A stretch of 44,489 nt of DNA from an uncultured Bacteroidia bacterium. GTDB taxonomy: Bacteria; Bacteroidota; Bacteroidia; Bacteroidales; UBA932. The notes under the pieces were generated by a model that saw only the letters and a program-made list of their open reading frames with translations, was not told the DNA's origin and did no database searches. How positions within the stretch are numbered: the stretch's first letter is position 1; each line of letters starts with the position of its first letter. The stretch is taken from contig CADBPR010000067.1 in assembly GCA_902796555.1 (NCBI GenBank), positions 1 through 44,489 of the forward strand. Direction: 5' to 3'. This document shows, in pieces, positions 18,320 to 27,317 of the stretch. Position numbers and translations under genes: made by a program.

Positions 18320-19185
18320 TGGATGGAAGGGCTTTGATGCGGGGGAAAATCCTGTTGATGGACGGGTCCATCCGGGAGTTGCTGGGGCTCTACGGCGCCC
18401 CGCCTGACGAAAGGGCCCTTTTCGATGCTCCCGACACCCTGGCATCCGTCTACCGGGAATTTGCCGAAGCCGGCGTCGACATCCTTTCATCCCTGACCCT
18501 GAACGCCAACCGCTTCGGACTGCGTCCGTTCGGTTGGGAGGACAAGGCCTATGAGACCGCCCGCAGCGGAGCGGCGCTGACCCGGCGCATCGCGGACAGC
18601 GTAGAAAAACCCTTGCTGGTGGCCGGTACCATCGGACAGATTCGCAGCGGCCACCTCCGCAAAGGGAGCCTCATCAGCCAGTACAAGGAACAGATTCGCG
18701 GACTGGCCGACGGCGGGGCGGACCTGCTCCACCTGCGGGGCTTTTCCCGGCCGAGCCTGGCCGAATGTGCGCTGGAAGCCCGGGACAAATGCGGCTGCAC
18801 CCTCCCCGTCATCCTGACGGTCGAACCGCTCTGCCCGCCGCTCCTGCCCCAAATCCGCTTGTTTTACGACCGGGTCGCCGGGCGCGACCTGCTGGCCTTC
18901 GGCATCTGCGGCTTTTATGACAGAGGAGCGACGGACCTGATGCGCCAAGTGGCCTCCTTCTGTCGTTTCCCCCTTGTCTGCTGCCGGGACACCGAGCACG
19001 GCGACGCACTGACCTCGCACCGGGAACGGGCCGAACGGCTGCCCCGCCGCCTGCAGCTGATGGCACGGGAAGGCCTGCTCAACATCGCCGGCGGCAACCG
19101 CGGTGCTTTCCCCAGCCACCTCTGCGGCCTGCGTACCGCCATCGGCGACCTCCCGCCCCGGAAAGTCCCAAATTTCGGTTTTTGA
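18316..19185 (+). CDS. Homocysteine S-methyltransferase family protein lacking the zinc cysteines
   Basis: This 289-residue TIM-barrel protein of the pfam homocysteine S-methyltransferase fold has LLMDGSIRELL near the start, AGVDILSSLTLNANRFGL, LVAGTIGQIRSG and a C-terminal REGLLNIAGGNRGAFPSHL. In active enzymes the last motif reads GGCCGTTP, and a GxNC motif supplies the third zinc ligand. Here the paired cysteines are Asn261-Arg262, and the upstream motif is FGICG (195-199) with the Cys out of register. The catalytic zinc site therefore looks lost. The start at 18316 overlaps the DUF389 stop; an ATG at 18319 is equally possible. It may be a repurposed or inactive paralogue. Confidence 0.8.
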   Translation: MMDGRALMRGKILLMDGSIRELLGLYGAPPDERALFDAPDTLASVYREFAEAGVDILSSLTLNANRFGLRPFGWEDKAYETARSGAALTRRIADSVEKPLLVAGTIGQIRSGHLRKGSLISQYKEQIRGLADGGADLLHLRGFSRPSLAECALEARDKCGCTLPVILTVEPLCPPLLPQIRLFYDRVAGRDLLAFGICGFYDRGATDLMRQVASFCRFPLVCCRDTEHGDALTSHRERAERLPRRLQLMAREGLLNIAGGNRGAFPSHLCGLRTAIGDLPPRKVPNFGF

Positions 19186-19237
19186 GGGAAATAACCTATT
19201 TCAGAAAGAATTTCACAGGGATTTCGCATTTTTTTTG

Positions 19238-19245
19238 TATCTTTG
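19238..19245 (+). promoter_or_regulatory. -7 promoter element of the V-ATPase operon
   Basis: TATCTTTG matches TAnnTTTG, 38 bases upstream of the subunit E start, in the only sizeable gap (19186-19282) between the preceding operon and the V-ATPase genes. No strong terminator is visible in this gap, so some read-through from the sodium-pump operon is possible. Confidence 0.65.
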
Positions 19246-19282
19246 GAAGTTATTGCATGCATAATCAAAAAGACACAAAAAT

Positions 19283-19888
19283 ATGGATAAATTGCAGGAA
19301 CTGACAGACAAGCTCTACCAGGAAGGTCTGTCCAAAGGGAAAGCGGAAGGGGAAGCCCTTCTGGCCCAGGCGAAAACAGAAGCGGAAGCCATCGTAAAGA
19401 AGGCCCGTCAGGAGGCGGAAGCCATCCTTGCGACCGCTCAGAAACAGGCGGACGATCTCCGCACGAAAGCCGAAGGTGACACGAAAATGGCCGCACTGCA
19501 AGCCCTGCAGGCAACCCGCCAGGACCTTGAGAACCTGGTCGTGACCCGCATCGCAGACACGCAGGTGAAAGAGGCGATGAGCGCACCCGAGTTTATCAAG
19601 GGCATCATCACCGCCGTCGCCCAGCGCTTCAGTGCAGAACAGTCCCAGGACCTCAGCCTGGTGCTGCCCGCGTCCCTGCAGAGCGCCCTGGAGCCTTTCG
19701 TCAAAAAAGAACTCGGCACCTTGCTCGGCAAAGAAGTCGACGCCCGGTTCAGCAAGAAAATTGCCGGCGGATTCACCATCGGCCCCAAGGACGGAAGCTA
19801 TTTCATCAGCCTTACCGACGAGACCTTCGCCGACCTGGTGAAAGAATATCTCAGACCGGCCACCCGGAAGCTGCTCTTCGGCGAATGA
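19283..19888 (+). CDS. atpE: V-type ATPase subunit E
   Basis: The 201-residue protein has an N-terminal alpha-helical coiled coil rich in Lys/Glu/Ala (about 1-75; GKAEGEALLAQAKTEAEAIV) and a compact C-terminal domain (KKIAGGFTIGPKDGSYFISL). This is the peripheral-stalk subunit E layout. It is the first gene of the operon, and in V/A-ATPases E normally pairs with a G/H-type subunit that I do not find here. The DUF2764 gene follows after one base. Confidence 0.9.
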   Translation: MDKLQELTDKLYQEGLSKGKAEGEALLAQAKTEAEAIVKKARQEAEAILATAQKQADDLRTKAEGDTKMAALQALQATRQDLENLVVTRIADTQVKEAMSAPEFIKGIITAVAQRFSAEQSQDLSLVLPASLQSALEPFVKKELGTLLGKEVDARFSKKIAGGFTIGPKDGSYFISLTDETFADLVKEYLRPATRKLLFGE

Positions 19889-19889
19889 T

Positions 19890-20540
19890 ATGAACAATTA
19901 CGAATATATCATCGCATCGCTCCCCGTCCTGTCACAAGACGGTAAAGACCTCCGGAACCTCGACTACGACGGGACGGTGGCCTTTATCCGGCAGCAGTGC
20001 AGCCCCTCCGACCGGATGCTGACAGACCAGCTGCTGCGCGGGTTTGACGAGGAAACGCTCGGCGAAGCCTTCTACCGGGAAGCCCTGGGCGAACGAATCC
20101 GCAAGGCCGACCCTTTTTCGGCTGAGCCGACTCCGCCCCAGCCCCCCAAAAACGCCTTCATCCGGGATTACTTCACCTTTGACCTGCGGGTCCGCAACGC
20201 CAAGGTGCGTTTCCTCAACAAGGCGCTGGGCCGTCCGGCCGGCCAGGACATCTTCCTGGAACCGGGCGGAGAATTTCCCGAAGCGGAACGCCTCGCGGCC
20301 GTCCTCGCCGAGAAGGATATTCTCAAGCGGGAGCGCGGCCTGGATGACCTGATGTGGGAAAAAGCCCTGTCCCTGGTCACCTTCCGGCCCTTCAGCATTG
20401 ACGCCGTCCTGGGCTTCATCGCCCGTTTCCATATCCTGGAGCGGTGGATCCGGCTGGACGAACAGACAGGCCGGGAACTGTTCCGCCGCCTGGTGGAAGA
20501 GGTGCGCGGCACCTTCCGGGGCGTAGATTTTCATGAATAA
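19890..20540 (+). CDS. DUF2764 family protein of the V-ATPase operon
   Basis: The 216-residue protein starts MNNYEYIIASLPVLSQDGK. It contains FIRDYFTFDLRVRNAKVRFLNKALGR, LDDLMWEKALSLVTFRPFSIDAVLGFI and RLVEEVRGTF. This gene family occupies the position of subunit C in the V-ATPase operons of Bacteroidota and Chlamydia. The alpha-helical character is compatible with a C/d-like central-stalk or rotor-cap role, but that role is inferred from position. It lies one base after subunit E and 18 bases before subunit A. Confidence 0.88.
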   Translation: MNNYEYIIASLPVLSQDGKDLRNLDYDGTVAFIRQQCSPSDRMLTDQLLRGFDEETLGEAFYREALGERIRKADPFSAEPTPPQPPKNAFIRDYFTFDLRVRNAKVRFLNKALGRPAGQDIFLEPGGEFPEAERLAAVLAEKDILKRERGLDDLMWEKALSLVTFRPFSIDAVLGFIARFHILERWIRLDEQTGRELFRRLVEEVRGTFRGVDFHE

Positions 20541-20558
20541 TCAAAACAACTAACAGAT

Positions 20559-22316
20559 ATGTCCAAAAGTACAGGAATTGTAACGGGCATCGTTTCCAAC
20601 CTGGTGACGGTCCAGACCACCGGACCGGTCGCCGAAAATGAACTCTGCTTCATCACCCTCGGGGACACCCGGCTGATGGCCGAAGTCATCAAGGTCAATG
20701 GAAAAAGCGCCCAGGTACAGGTGTTTGAAAGCACCCGCGGACTGAAGAACGGCGACACCGTGGAATTCGAAGGCAGAATGCTGGAGATTACCCTGGGGCC
20801 CGGCCTGCTCTCCAGCGTCTACGACGGTCTGCAGAACGACCTGACCACCATGGAAGACGTCTTCCTCAAACGCGGAGAATACACCGATCCGCTCGACCGC
20901 AAGAAACTGTGGGATTTCACCCCCATCGCGCAGCCCGGCGACAAGGTCATCGCCGCCGACTGGCTCGGCGAGGTGAAGGAAGGCTGGCTGCCCCACAAAA
21001 TCATGGTTCCCTTCTCGTTCAAAGGAGAGTATACCGTCAAGCGCATCGTGGCGGCCGGGTCGTATAACGTCGACACCGTCATCGCAGTGCTGACCGACGC
21101 CCAGGGCGAGGAGATTCCCGTGACGATGACCCAGAAATGGCCCGTCAAAGTGGCAATCCGCGCCTACCGCGAGAAACCCCGGCCCCAGAAAATCATGGAG
21201 ACCGGCGTCCGCGTCATCGACTCCTTCAATCCCATCGCCGAAGGCGGTACGGGCTTTATCCCCGGACCTTTCGGCTGCGGCAAGACCGTGCTCCAGCACG
21301 CCATCGCCAAGCAGGGTGAAGCGGACGTCATCGTCATGGCGGCCTGCGGAGAACGCGCCAACGAGGTGGTGGAAATCTTTACCGAATTCCCGGAGCTGAT
21401 CGACCCCCATACCGGCCGTCACCTGATGGAACGTACGACCATCATCTGCAACACCTCCAACATGCCGGTGGCCGCCCGTGAGGCGTCTGTCTACACGGCT
21501 ATGACCATCTGCGAGTATTACCGGGCCATGGGGCTCCGCTGCCTGCTGCTGGCCGACTCCACGTCCCGCTGGGCCCAGGCCCTGCGGGAAATGTCCAACC
21601 GTATGGAAGAGCTTCCGGGTGCGGACGCCTTCCCGGTGGACCTGTCCGCCATCATCTCCAACTTCTACGCCCGCGCGGGCATGGTGGTCCTGAACAACGG
21701 CCAGACCGGTGCCGTCACCTTCATCGGTACGGTATCGCCGGCCGGCGGCAACCTGAAAGAGCCGGTAACGGAGTCGACCAAAAAGGCGGCCCGTTGCTTC
21801 TATGCCCTGGAGCAGAACCGCGCCGACCAGAAACGGTATCCCGCCGTCAACCCCATCGACTCCTACTCCAAATATCTCGAATACCCCGAGATTCAGGAAT
21901 ACCTGGACAAAACGGTGGAACGCGGCTGGGTGGCCCATATCCAGAAAGCCAAGAACATTGTGCGCCGCGGCCGGGAAGCCGCCGACCAGATCAACATCCT
22001 GGGCGATGACGGCGTGCCGATGAGCTACCACGAGACCTTCTGGAAGTCCGAACTGATTGACTTCACCTTCCTCCAGCAGGACGCCTTCGACCCGATTGAC
22101 AGTCTCTGCCCGCTGGAGCGTCAGAAGTATATGCTGGACCTGGTCCTGGACATCTGCGACCGCTCCTTCTCCTTCGAGGACTACGAGCGTTGCCGGGACT
22201 TTTTCAAGAACCTCATCAACCTGCTGCGGCAGATGAACTATTCCGAGTTCGAGAGCGATGCTTTCGAAAATTATCGTACCGAACTGACCAAACTCCTCGA
22301 AGAAAATGGCAAATAA
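20559..22316 (+). CDS. atpA: V-type ATPase catalytic subunit A
   Basis: The 585-residue catalytic ATPase subunit has a beta-barrel N-terminus (GIVTGIVSNLVTVQTTGPVA), the A-subunit-specific non-homologous insertion region (about 115-200), Walker A GPFGCGKT at 236-243, the catalytic segment ERANEVVEIFTEFPEL and LADSTSRWAQALREMSNRM. The Lys in the P-loop and the Glu in GERANE are present, so ATP hydrolysis should be intact. The 3' end overlaps subunit B by 11 bases in another frame. Confidence 0.96.
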   Translation: MSKSTGIVTGIVSNLVTVQTTGPVAENELCFITLGDTRLMAEVIKVNGKSAQVQVFESTRGLKNGDTVEFEGRMLEITLGPGLLSSVYDGLQNDLTTMEDVFLKRGEYTDPLDRKKLWDFTPIAQPGDKVIAADWLGEVKEGWLPHKIMVPFSFKGEYTVKRIVAAGSYNVDTVIAVLTDAQGEEIPVTMTQKWPVKVAIRAYREKPRPQKIMETGVRVIDSFNPIAEGGTGFIPGPFGCGKTVLQHAIAKQGEADVIVMAACGERANEVVEIFTEFPELIDPHTGRHLMERTTIICNTSNMPVAAREASVYTAMTICEYYRAMGLRCLLLADSTSRWAQALREMSNRMEELPGADAFPVDLSAIISNFYARAGMVVLNNGQTGAVTFIGTVSPAGGNLKEPVTESTKKAARCFYALEQNRADQKRYPAVNPIDSYSKYLEYPEIQEYLDKTVERGWVAHIQKAKNIVRRGREAADQINILGDDGVPMSYHETFWKSELIDFTFLQQDAFDPIDSLCPLERQKYMLDLVLDICDRSFSFEDYERCRDFFKNLINLLRQMNYSEFESDAFENYRTELTKLLEENGK

Positions 22317-23643
22317 AGCATATCAGAAAATCTACACGCAGCTGGAGGCCATCACCAAGGCGACCGTTTCGCTGAAGGCGAAAGGGGTTTCCAACGATGA
22401 ACTCGCCCTGGTCCACGGACGGCTGGCACAGGTGGTCCGTACCAAGGGTGACATGGTCACCATGCAGGTATTCGCCGGCACGGAAGGTATCCCGACCGAT
22501 GCGGAAGTGGCCTTCCTCGGCGCCCCGCCTACCCTGAAAGTAAGCGAACAGCTCTCAGGCCGGTTCTTCGACGCCTACGGGCACCCCATCGACGGCGGTC
22601 CCGAGGTGGAAGGCGAAGAACGCCAGATCGGCGGTCCGTCGGTCAACCCGTACAAACGCCGCCAGCCTTCACAGCTGATTCCGACCGGCATCGCCGGCAT
22701 CGACCTCAACAACACGATTGTGTCCGGCCAGAAGATTCCTTTCTTCGCCGACCCGGACCAGCCCTACAACCAGGTCATGGCCGACGTGGCCCTTCGTGCC
22801 GATGTGGACAAGATTATCCTCGGCGGTATGGGTCTGTCCAACGATGACTACCTGTTCTTCCGCCATTCCTTCGAAGCGGCCGGCGCCCTGGACAAAATCA
22901 TCTGCTTCGTAAACACGACCGAAGAACCGCCTGTCGAGCGCCTGCTCATTCCGGACATGGCCCTGACGGCGGCCGAGTATTTCGCGGCTGACAAGAATGA
23001 GAAGGTCCTGGTGCTACTTACCGACATGACCCTGTATGCGGACGCCCTGTCCATCGTATCCAACCGTATGGACCAGATTCCGTCCAAGGATTCCATGCCC
23101 GGTTCGCTGTATTCCGACCTGGCCAAGATTTACGAGAAGGCTGTACAGCTGCCTTCCGGCGGTTCCATCACGATTATCGCCGTGACGACGCTGAACGACG
23201 GCGACATTACCCACGCCATCCCGGACAACACCGGTTATATCACCGAAGGCCAGCTGTTCCTGCGCGCCGACTCCGATACGGGCAAGGTCATCATCGACCC
23301 GTTCCGTTCCCTGTCCCGTCTGAAACAGCTCGTCCAGGGCAAGCAAACCCGCGAGGACCACAGCCAGGTGATGAACGCCGGCGTACGGCTCTATGCCGAT
23401 GCCCAGAATGCGAAGACCAAGCTGGAGAACGGTTTCGACCTCTCCGACTATGACCATCGCTGCCTGGCCTATGCCAAGGAATATGCGGTCCGCCTGCTCT
23501 CCATCGATGTCAACATCACGATTACCGAGATGCTTGACACGGCCTGGGAGCTGTTCGGGAAATACTTCTCCAAGGCGGAAACCGGTATCAAGCAGGCACT
23601 TATCGATCAATACTGGAAAGACTCAGAAGCTGTTTCGAAATAA
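22306..23643 (+). CDS. atpB: V-type ATPase regulatory subunit B
   Basis: The 445-residue non-catalytic nucleotide-binding subunit contains GRFFDAYGHPIDGGPEV, PIFADPDQP-like IPFFADPDQPYNQV, SNRMDQIPSKDSMPGSLYSD, and GSITIIAVTTLNDGDITHA followed by PDNTGYITEGQLFL. It lacks a P-loop, as expected for B. The start lies 11 bases inside the end of subunit A. The stop and the next start share one base (TAATG). The length is a little short of typical B subunits (about 460) but complete. Confidence 0.95.
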   Translation: MANKAYQKIYTQLEAITKATVSLKAKGVSNDELALVHGRLAQVVRTKGDMVTMQVFAGTEGIPTDAEVAFLGAPPTLKVSEQLSGRFFDAYGHPIDGGPEVEGEERQIGGPSVNPYKRRQPSQLIPTGIAGIDLNNTIVSGQKIPFFADPDQPYNQVMADVALRADVDKIILGGMGLSNDDYLFFRHSFEAAGALDKIICFVNTTEEPPVERLLIPDMALTAAEYFAADKNEKVLVLLTDMTLYADALSIVSNRMDQIPSKDSMPGSLYSDLAKIYEKAVQLPSGGSITIIAVTTLNDGDITHAIPDNTGYITEGQLFLRADSDTGKVIIDPFRSLSRLKQLVQGKQTREDHSQVMNAGVRLYADAQNAKTKLENGFDLSDYDHRCLAYAKEYAVRLLSIDVNITITEMLDTAWELFGKYFSKAETGIKQALIDQYWKDSEAVSK

Positions 23644-24245
23644 TGGCCATCAAGTTTCAATACAACAAAACGTCGCTGAACAATCTGGGCAAGCAGCTTA
23701 AGATGCGGCAGAACGCGCTCCCGACCCTGCAGAACAAGGAGTCCGCGCTGCGGCTGGAAGTGCGCAAAGCCAAGGCCGACAGCGAACGGGTTGTGGAAGA
23801 ACTGGAAGCCTCCCTGCAACGCTACGACTACCTGGCAGCCCTGTGGAACGAATTCGAACCCGGGCTGATTAGCGTGAAAGACGTGGACCTGGTCACCGTC
23901 AAAGTAGCAGGCGTCAAGACCCCGGCCCTGAAGGAAATCCACTATGAGATTGCCCCCTTCAACGCCTTCGTCAAGCCCGCCTGGTACGCAGACGGCGTAG
24001 CCATTCTGCAGGAACTCACCCGTCTGGGCATCACGTCGGAAGTGCTGCTCGAAAAGAGCCGCATCCTGGAATTCCAGCGCAAGAAGACAACCCAGAAGGT
24101 CAACCTGTACGAGAAGGTGCAGATTCCGGGATACAAGGAGGCCATCCGTAAAATCAAACGCTACATGGAGGATGAGGAAAACCTGAGCAAGGCTTCATCC
24201 AAAATTGTCAAAAGCCGCCACGAGGCGGAGGAGGCCGGTTTATGA
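23643..24245 (+). CDS. atpD: V-type ATPase subunit D (central rotor shaft)
   Basis: The 200-residue protein has the long-helix pattern of subunit D: an N-terminal KTSLNNLGKQLKMRQNALPTLQNKESAL followed by a heptad-rich stretch, and a C-terminal KVNLYEKVQIPGYKEAIRKIKRYMEDEEN. D links the A3B3 head to the membrane ring. It is coupled to both neighbours: TAATG with B and ATGA with I. Confidence 0.93.
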   Translation: MAIKFQYNKTSLNNLGKQLKMRQNALPTLQNKESALRLEVRKAKADSERVVEELEASLQRYDYLAALWNEFEPGLISVKDVDLVTVKVAGVKTPALKEIHYEIAPFNAFVKPAWYADGVAILQELTRLGITSEVLLEKSRILEFQRKKTTQKVNLYEKVQIPGYKEAIRKIKRYMEDEENLSKASSKIVKSRHEAEEAGL

Positions 24246-26035
24246 TAGCACCGATGACGAAATATTCCTTCATTCTGCTCGGCAGCGATGAAGGAGCCTT
24301 CCTGGAGAAACTGCAGGAATGCGGTGTCGTGGATATAACCCGCAGCGTAAAGCCCGTGGACGAACATTCTTCCGGACTGTTGTCCGAGGCTGAGCAGTTG
24401 CGCAAGGCCATCGCCAGCTTGGAGAACGCGGACTGGCAGGATGTGACGCCGGAAACGGTCCGGGTGCAGGACCCTGCATCCGAGGCGACGGCGGCATTCG
24501 CCCGCCTGGACACCCTCACCGAGCGGCTTGCACACTGCCGGAAAGAAGCGGAAGAGCAGCGTCCCTGGGGCGCTTTCTCCCCTGCACAGGTCCGCCAGCT
24601 GCAGGAGCAGGGACTGACCCTGCATTTCCACAAGGTCGCCGCCAAACGGTTCGACCCCGGTTGGGCGGCGGAATACCCGCTGCAGGAAGTGTTCCGGGAC
24701 GGCAAGACGGTCTGGTTCGTAACGGTTTCCACTACGCCGGAGGCGACGTACCCCTTCCCGGAGATACCCGCACCGGAGCGCCCGTATACCGGTTATGAGG
24801 CAGAAGCCCGCGACACGGAAGCGGATATTCTTTCCGTCAAGGCCCGCATCCTGGGACTTAAGACCGCTATCCCCGCCCTGAAAGAAAAGCAGGCTACCCT
24901 GCTTGGGGAACTGGACCGGTACCTGGCCTCCCAGGCGGCCGGCAAAGCGGCAGAGGGCCGGCTTGTCACCTTCACCGGATTCGTACCGGACGAGGCGACC
25001 GGCCCGGCCGAGAAAGCCTTTGAAGAATTCGGCGTTTTCTATCTCAAGGACGCTGCCAAGGTAGAGGACAATCCGCCGATTTCCTTCCGGAACAACCGCT
25101 TTGTCAAGATGTTCGAGGTGCTGACCGATATGTACGGCCGTCCGGCTTACAACGGCTTCGACCCCACCCCCTTCATCTCGGTGTTCTTCCTGCTCTTCTT
25201 CGCCTTCTGCATGGGCGACTGCGGCTACGGACTGATTCTCATGCTCATCGGCCTGCTGCTGAAGAAAGTGGACAGTTTCAAGGACCTCGCGCCCCTGGTC
25301 GTCACCCTGGGCGCCGGTACGACCGTGATCGGATTCCTCTTCCATACGTTCTTCTCGATGGATATTTCCCAATGGGCGGTCTTTGCGCCCGTCAAAGGAA
25401 TCTTCCTGCCCGGGAAAATTATCGGCTACGACGGCACGATGGTGCTTTCCATCATCGTCGGCGTGGTGCATATCTGCCTGGCCATGTGCGTCAAGACGTA
25501 TGAAGAGACCAAGAACAAGGGCTTTGTCAATGCCCTCGGCACCTGGGGCTGGACCCTGCTCATCGTCGGCGGTGTCGCCGTCGGCGCCCTGGCCTTCATC
25601 GGGGTGCTGGATGCGGCGCTCACCAAGTGGGTTGTCATCGTCCTGGGCATTGTTTCCGCGCTGGGCATCTTTGTATTCAACGATATGCAGCGCAGCAAAC
25701 TGGCCAACATCGGCGTGGGCCTGTGGGACACCTACAACACCGCCACCGGACTGGTCGGCGACGTCCTCAGTTACCTGCGGCTTTACGCCCTGGGTCTGGC
25801 CGGCAGCATGCTGGGTCTGGCTTTCAACAAAATCGGCATGATGGTCCTGGGAGACGGTTCGAATGTCTTCCTCTGGATTCCGTTCCTGCTGATTGTCATC
25901 ATCGGCCATACCCTGAACATCGCCATGGCGGCCCTCGGCGCTTTCGTACACCCCCTGCGTCTGAATTTCCTGGAGTTCTTCAAGAATTCCGGATACGAAG
26001 GCGTAGGACGGAATTACAACCCTTTGAAGAAATAA
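24242..26035 (+). CDS. atpI: V-type ATPase subunit I (membrane subunit a)
   Basis: The 597-residue protein has a soluble N-terminal half with helices that bind the stalk, and a C-terminal half from about residue 300 with about seven membrane segments (FISVFFLLFFAFCMGDCGYGL, DVLSYLRLYALGLAGSMLGLAFN, LLIVIIGHTLNIAMAALGAFVHPLRLNFLEFF). The conserved Arg in the SYLRLYALG motif is the essential Arg that faces the rotor carboxylate. The start overlaps D by ATGA; an ATG four codons later is also possible. The gene is complete. Confidence 0.95.
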   Translation: MIAPMTKYSFILLGSDEGAFLEKLQECGVVDITRSVKPVDEHSSGLLSEAEQLRKAIASLENADWQDVTPETVRVQDPASEATAAFARLDTLTERLAHCRKEAEEQRPWGAFSPAQVRQLQEQGLTLHFHKVAAKRFDPGWAAEYPLQEVFRDGKTVWFVTVSTTPEATYPFPEIPAPERPYTGYEAEARDTEADILSVKARILGLKTAIPALKEKQATLLGELDRYLASQAAGKAAEGRLVTFTGFVPDEATGPAEKAFEEFGVFYLKDAAKVEDNPPISFRNNRFVKMFEVLTDMYGRPAYNGFDPTPFISVFFLLFFAFCMGDCGYGLILMLIGLLLKKVDSFKDLAPLVVTLGAGTTVIGFLFHTFFSMDISQWAVFAPVKGIFLPGKIIGYDGTMVLSIIVGVVHICLAMCVKTYEETKNKGFVNALGTWGWTLLIVGGVAVGALAFIGVLDAALTKWVVIVLGIVSALGIFVFNDMQRSKLANIGVGLWDTYNTATGLVGDVLSYLRLYALGLAGSMLGLAFNKIGMMVLGDGSNVFLWIPFLLIVIIGHTLNIAMAALGAFVHPLRLNFLEFFKNSGYEGVGRNYNPLKK

Positions 26036-26040
26036 TATAA

Positions 26041-26493
<453 letters not shown>

Positions 26494-26508
26494 GAAAGGG
26501 ATACCCCA

Positions 26509-26555
26509 AAAAATAGGCTGACCAAAGTCAAATTGACTTAGGTCAGCCTATTTTT
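26509..26555 (+). terminator. Bidirectional-type terminator after the V-ATPase operon
   Basis: AAAAATAGGCTGACC and GGTCAGCCTATTTTT form a perfect 15-bp stem, with the interior AAGTC/GACTT pairing further. A-rich on the left and T-rich on the right, it could terminate in both directions. It marks the end of the GC-rich operon region; AT-rich sequence without genes runs to about 26750. Confidence 0.9.
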
Positions 26556-26708
26556 ATGTTTTCCTAACATCATGATTACCAATACTTTAAAATTTTGGCT
26601 CAAATAATTGTATGGCCGGAATTGTAAATGCTTAATAATCAGTAAGATATGGGCGCAAAAACTCAGATAATAAATTGACCAGAAGAGACAATGATTTGAT
26701 TTGTTGAT

Positions 26709-26716
26709 TAGCTTTG
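26709..26716 (+). promoter_or_regulatory. Putative -7 promoter element for the Rhs remnant
   Basis: TAGCTTTG matches TAnnTTTG, about 35 bases before the ATG at 26751. No well-spaced -33 element is visible. The preceding 26556-26708 is AT-rich and I see no gene in it. Confidence 0.45.
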
Positions 26717-26750
26717 CATCGCAATTATTTAAACAAAAACCATTTCAGTT

Positions 26751-27307
26751 ATGAAACAAATCAAATTATTCATCTCAGCGATTATCATGTCGCTTGCGCT
26801 CATTCCCTTCACCCTTCCTCCAGCGGTTCATTCGGCTACGATTCCAGAGGTAATATGTCCTCCGACGGCCGCAAAGGCTTGCTAATTTCGTACAATATTC
26901 TTAACTTGCCGGAGAAAGTGGTAAAGACTGACAGCTCGGACATGGCGACATTCAGATACCTGTATGATGGCACGAAGGTAGCGGCGGTGCGTTCCAACGG
27001 AACGAGCATCCGCTACCAGGGAGCATTCGTCGTCGATTGCTCGACCACAGGCTTCCCTTCAACCATAAAGAGCATCGCGTGGGCAGACGGTGTCTGCGCA
27101 GCCAAGGATGGCGAAAGCGGGTTCGGAGACTACCTGAACGTGAAGGACCATCTTGGTAACGTCCGTGACATCGTCGCACTTTATTCGGCGTCAACCACGC
27201 CGGTTGCCAATGCAATTGTGGAGAAGAGTGATTATCTGCCTTTCGGACAAAGGATCTCGGATATTACCTCACAGTATGCATCCAACCAGTTTTCAGGCAC
27301 GCTTTAA
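26751..27307 (+). pseudogene. Internally deleted, frameshifted Rhs/YD-repeat surface protein
   Basis: A signal peptide opens at 26751 (MKQIKLFISAIIMSLALIPF), but that frame stops at 26885. In another forward frame, from about 26825, sequence typical of the C-terminal part of Bacteroidota Rhs proteins follows: FGYDSRGNMSSDGRKGL, FRYLYDGTKVAAVRSNG, VKDHLGNVRDIVALY, SDYLPFGQRI and QFSGTL, then a stop. Intact proteins continue after QFSGK into the DYGARMYD hyperconserved core and a variable tip. The gene thus seems to have lost nearly all its YD repeats by an internal deletion that shifted the frame, and its end as well. The 3' remnant is about 160 codons. No toxin domain remains. Confidence 0.75.
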
Positions 27308-27317
27308 TCCCATTATA

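Noticed and set aside
26500-26720. Left attachment site matching the tRNA-Glu 3' end
   Set aside because: I looked for the tRNA 3' sequence (ACTGGGTAGGAG on the plus strand) near the left border of the island and did not find it; no integrase gene is present.
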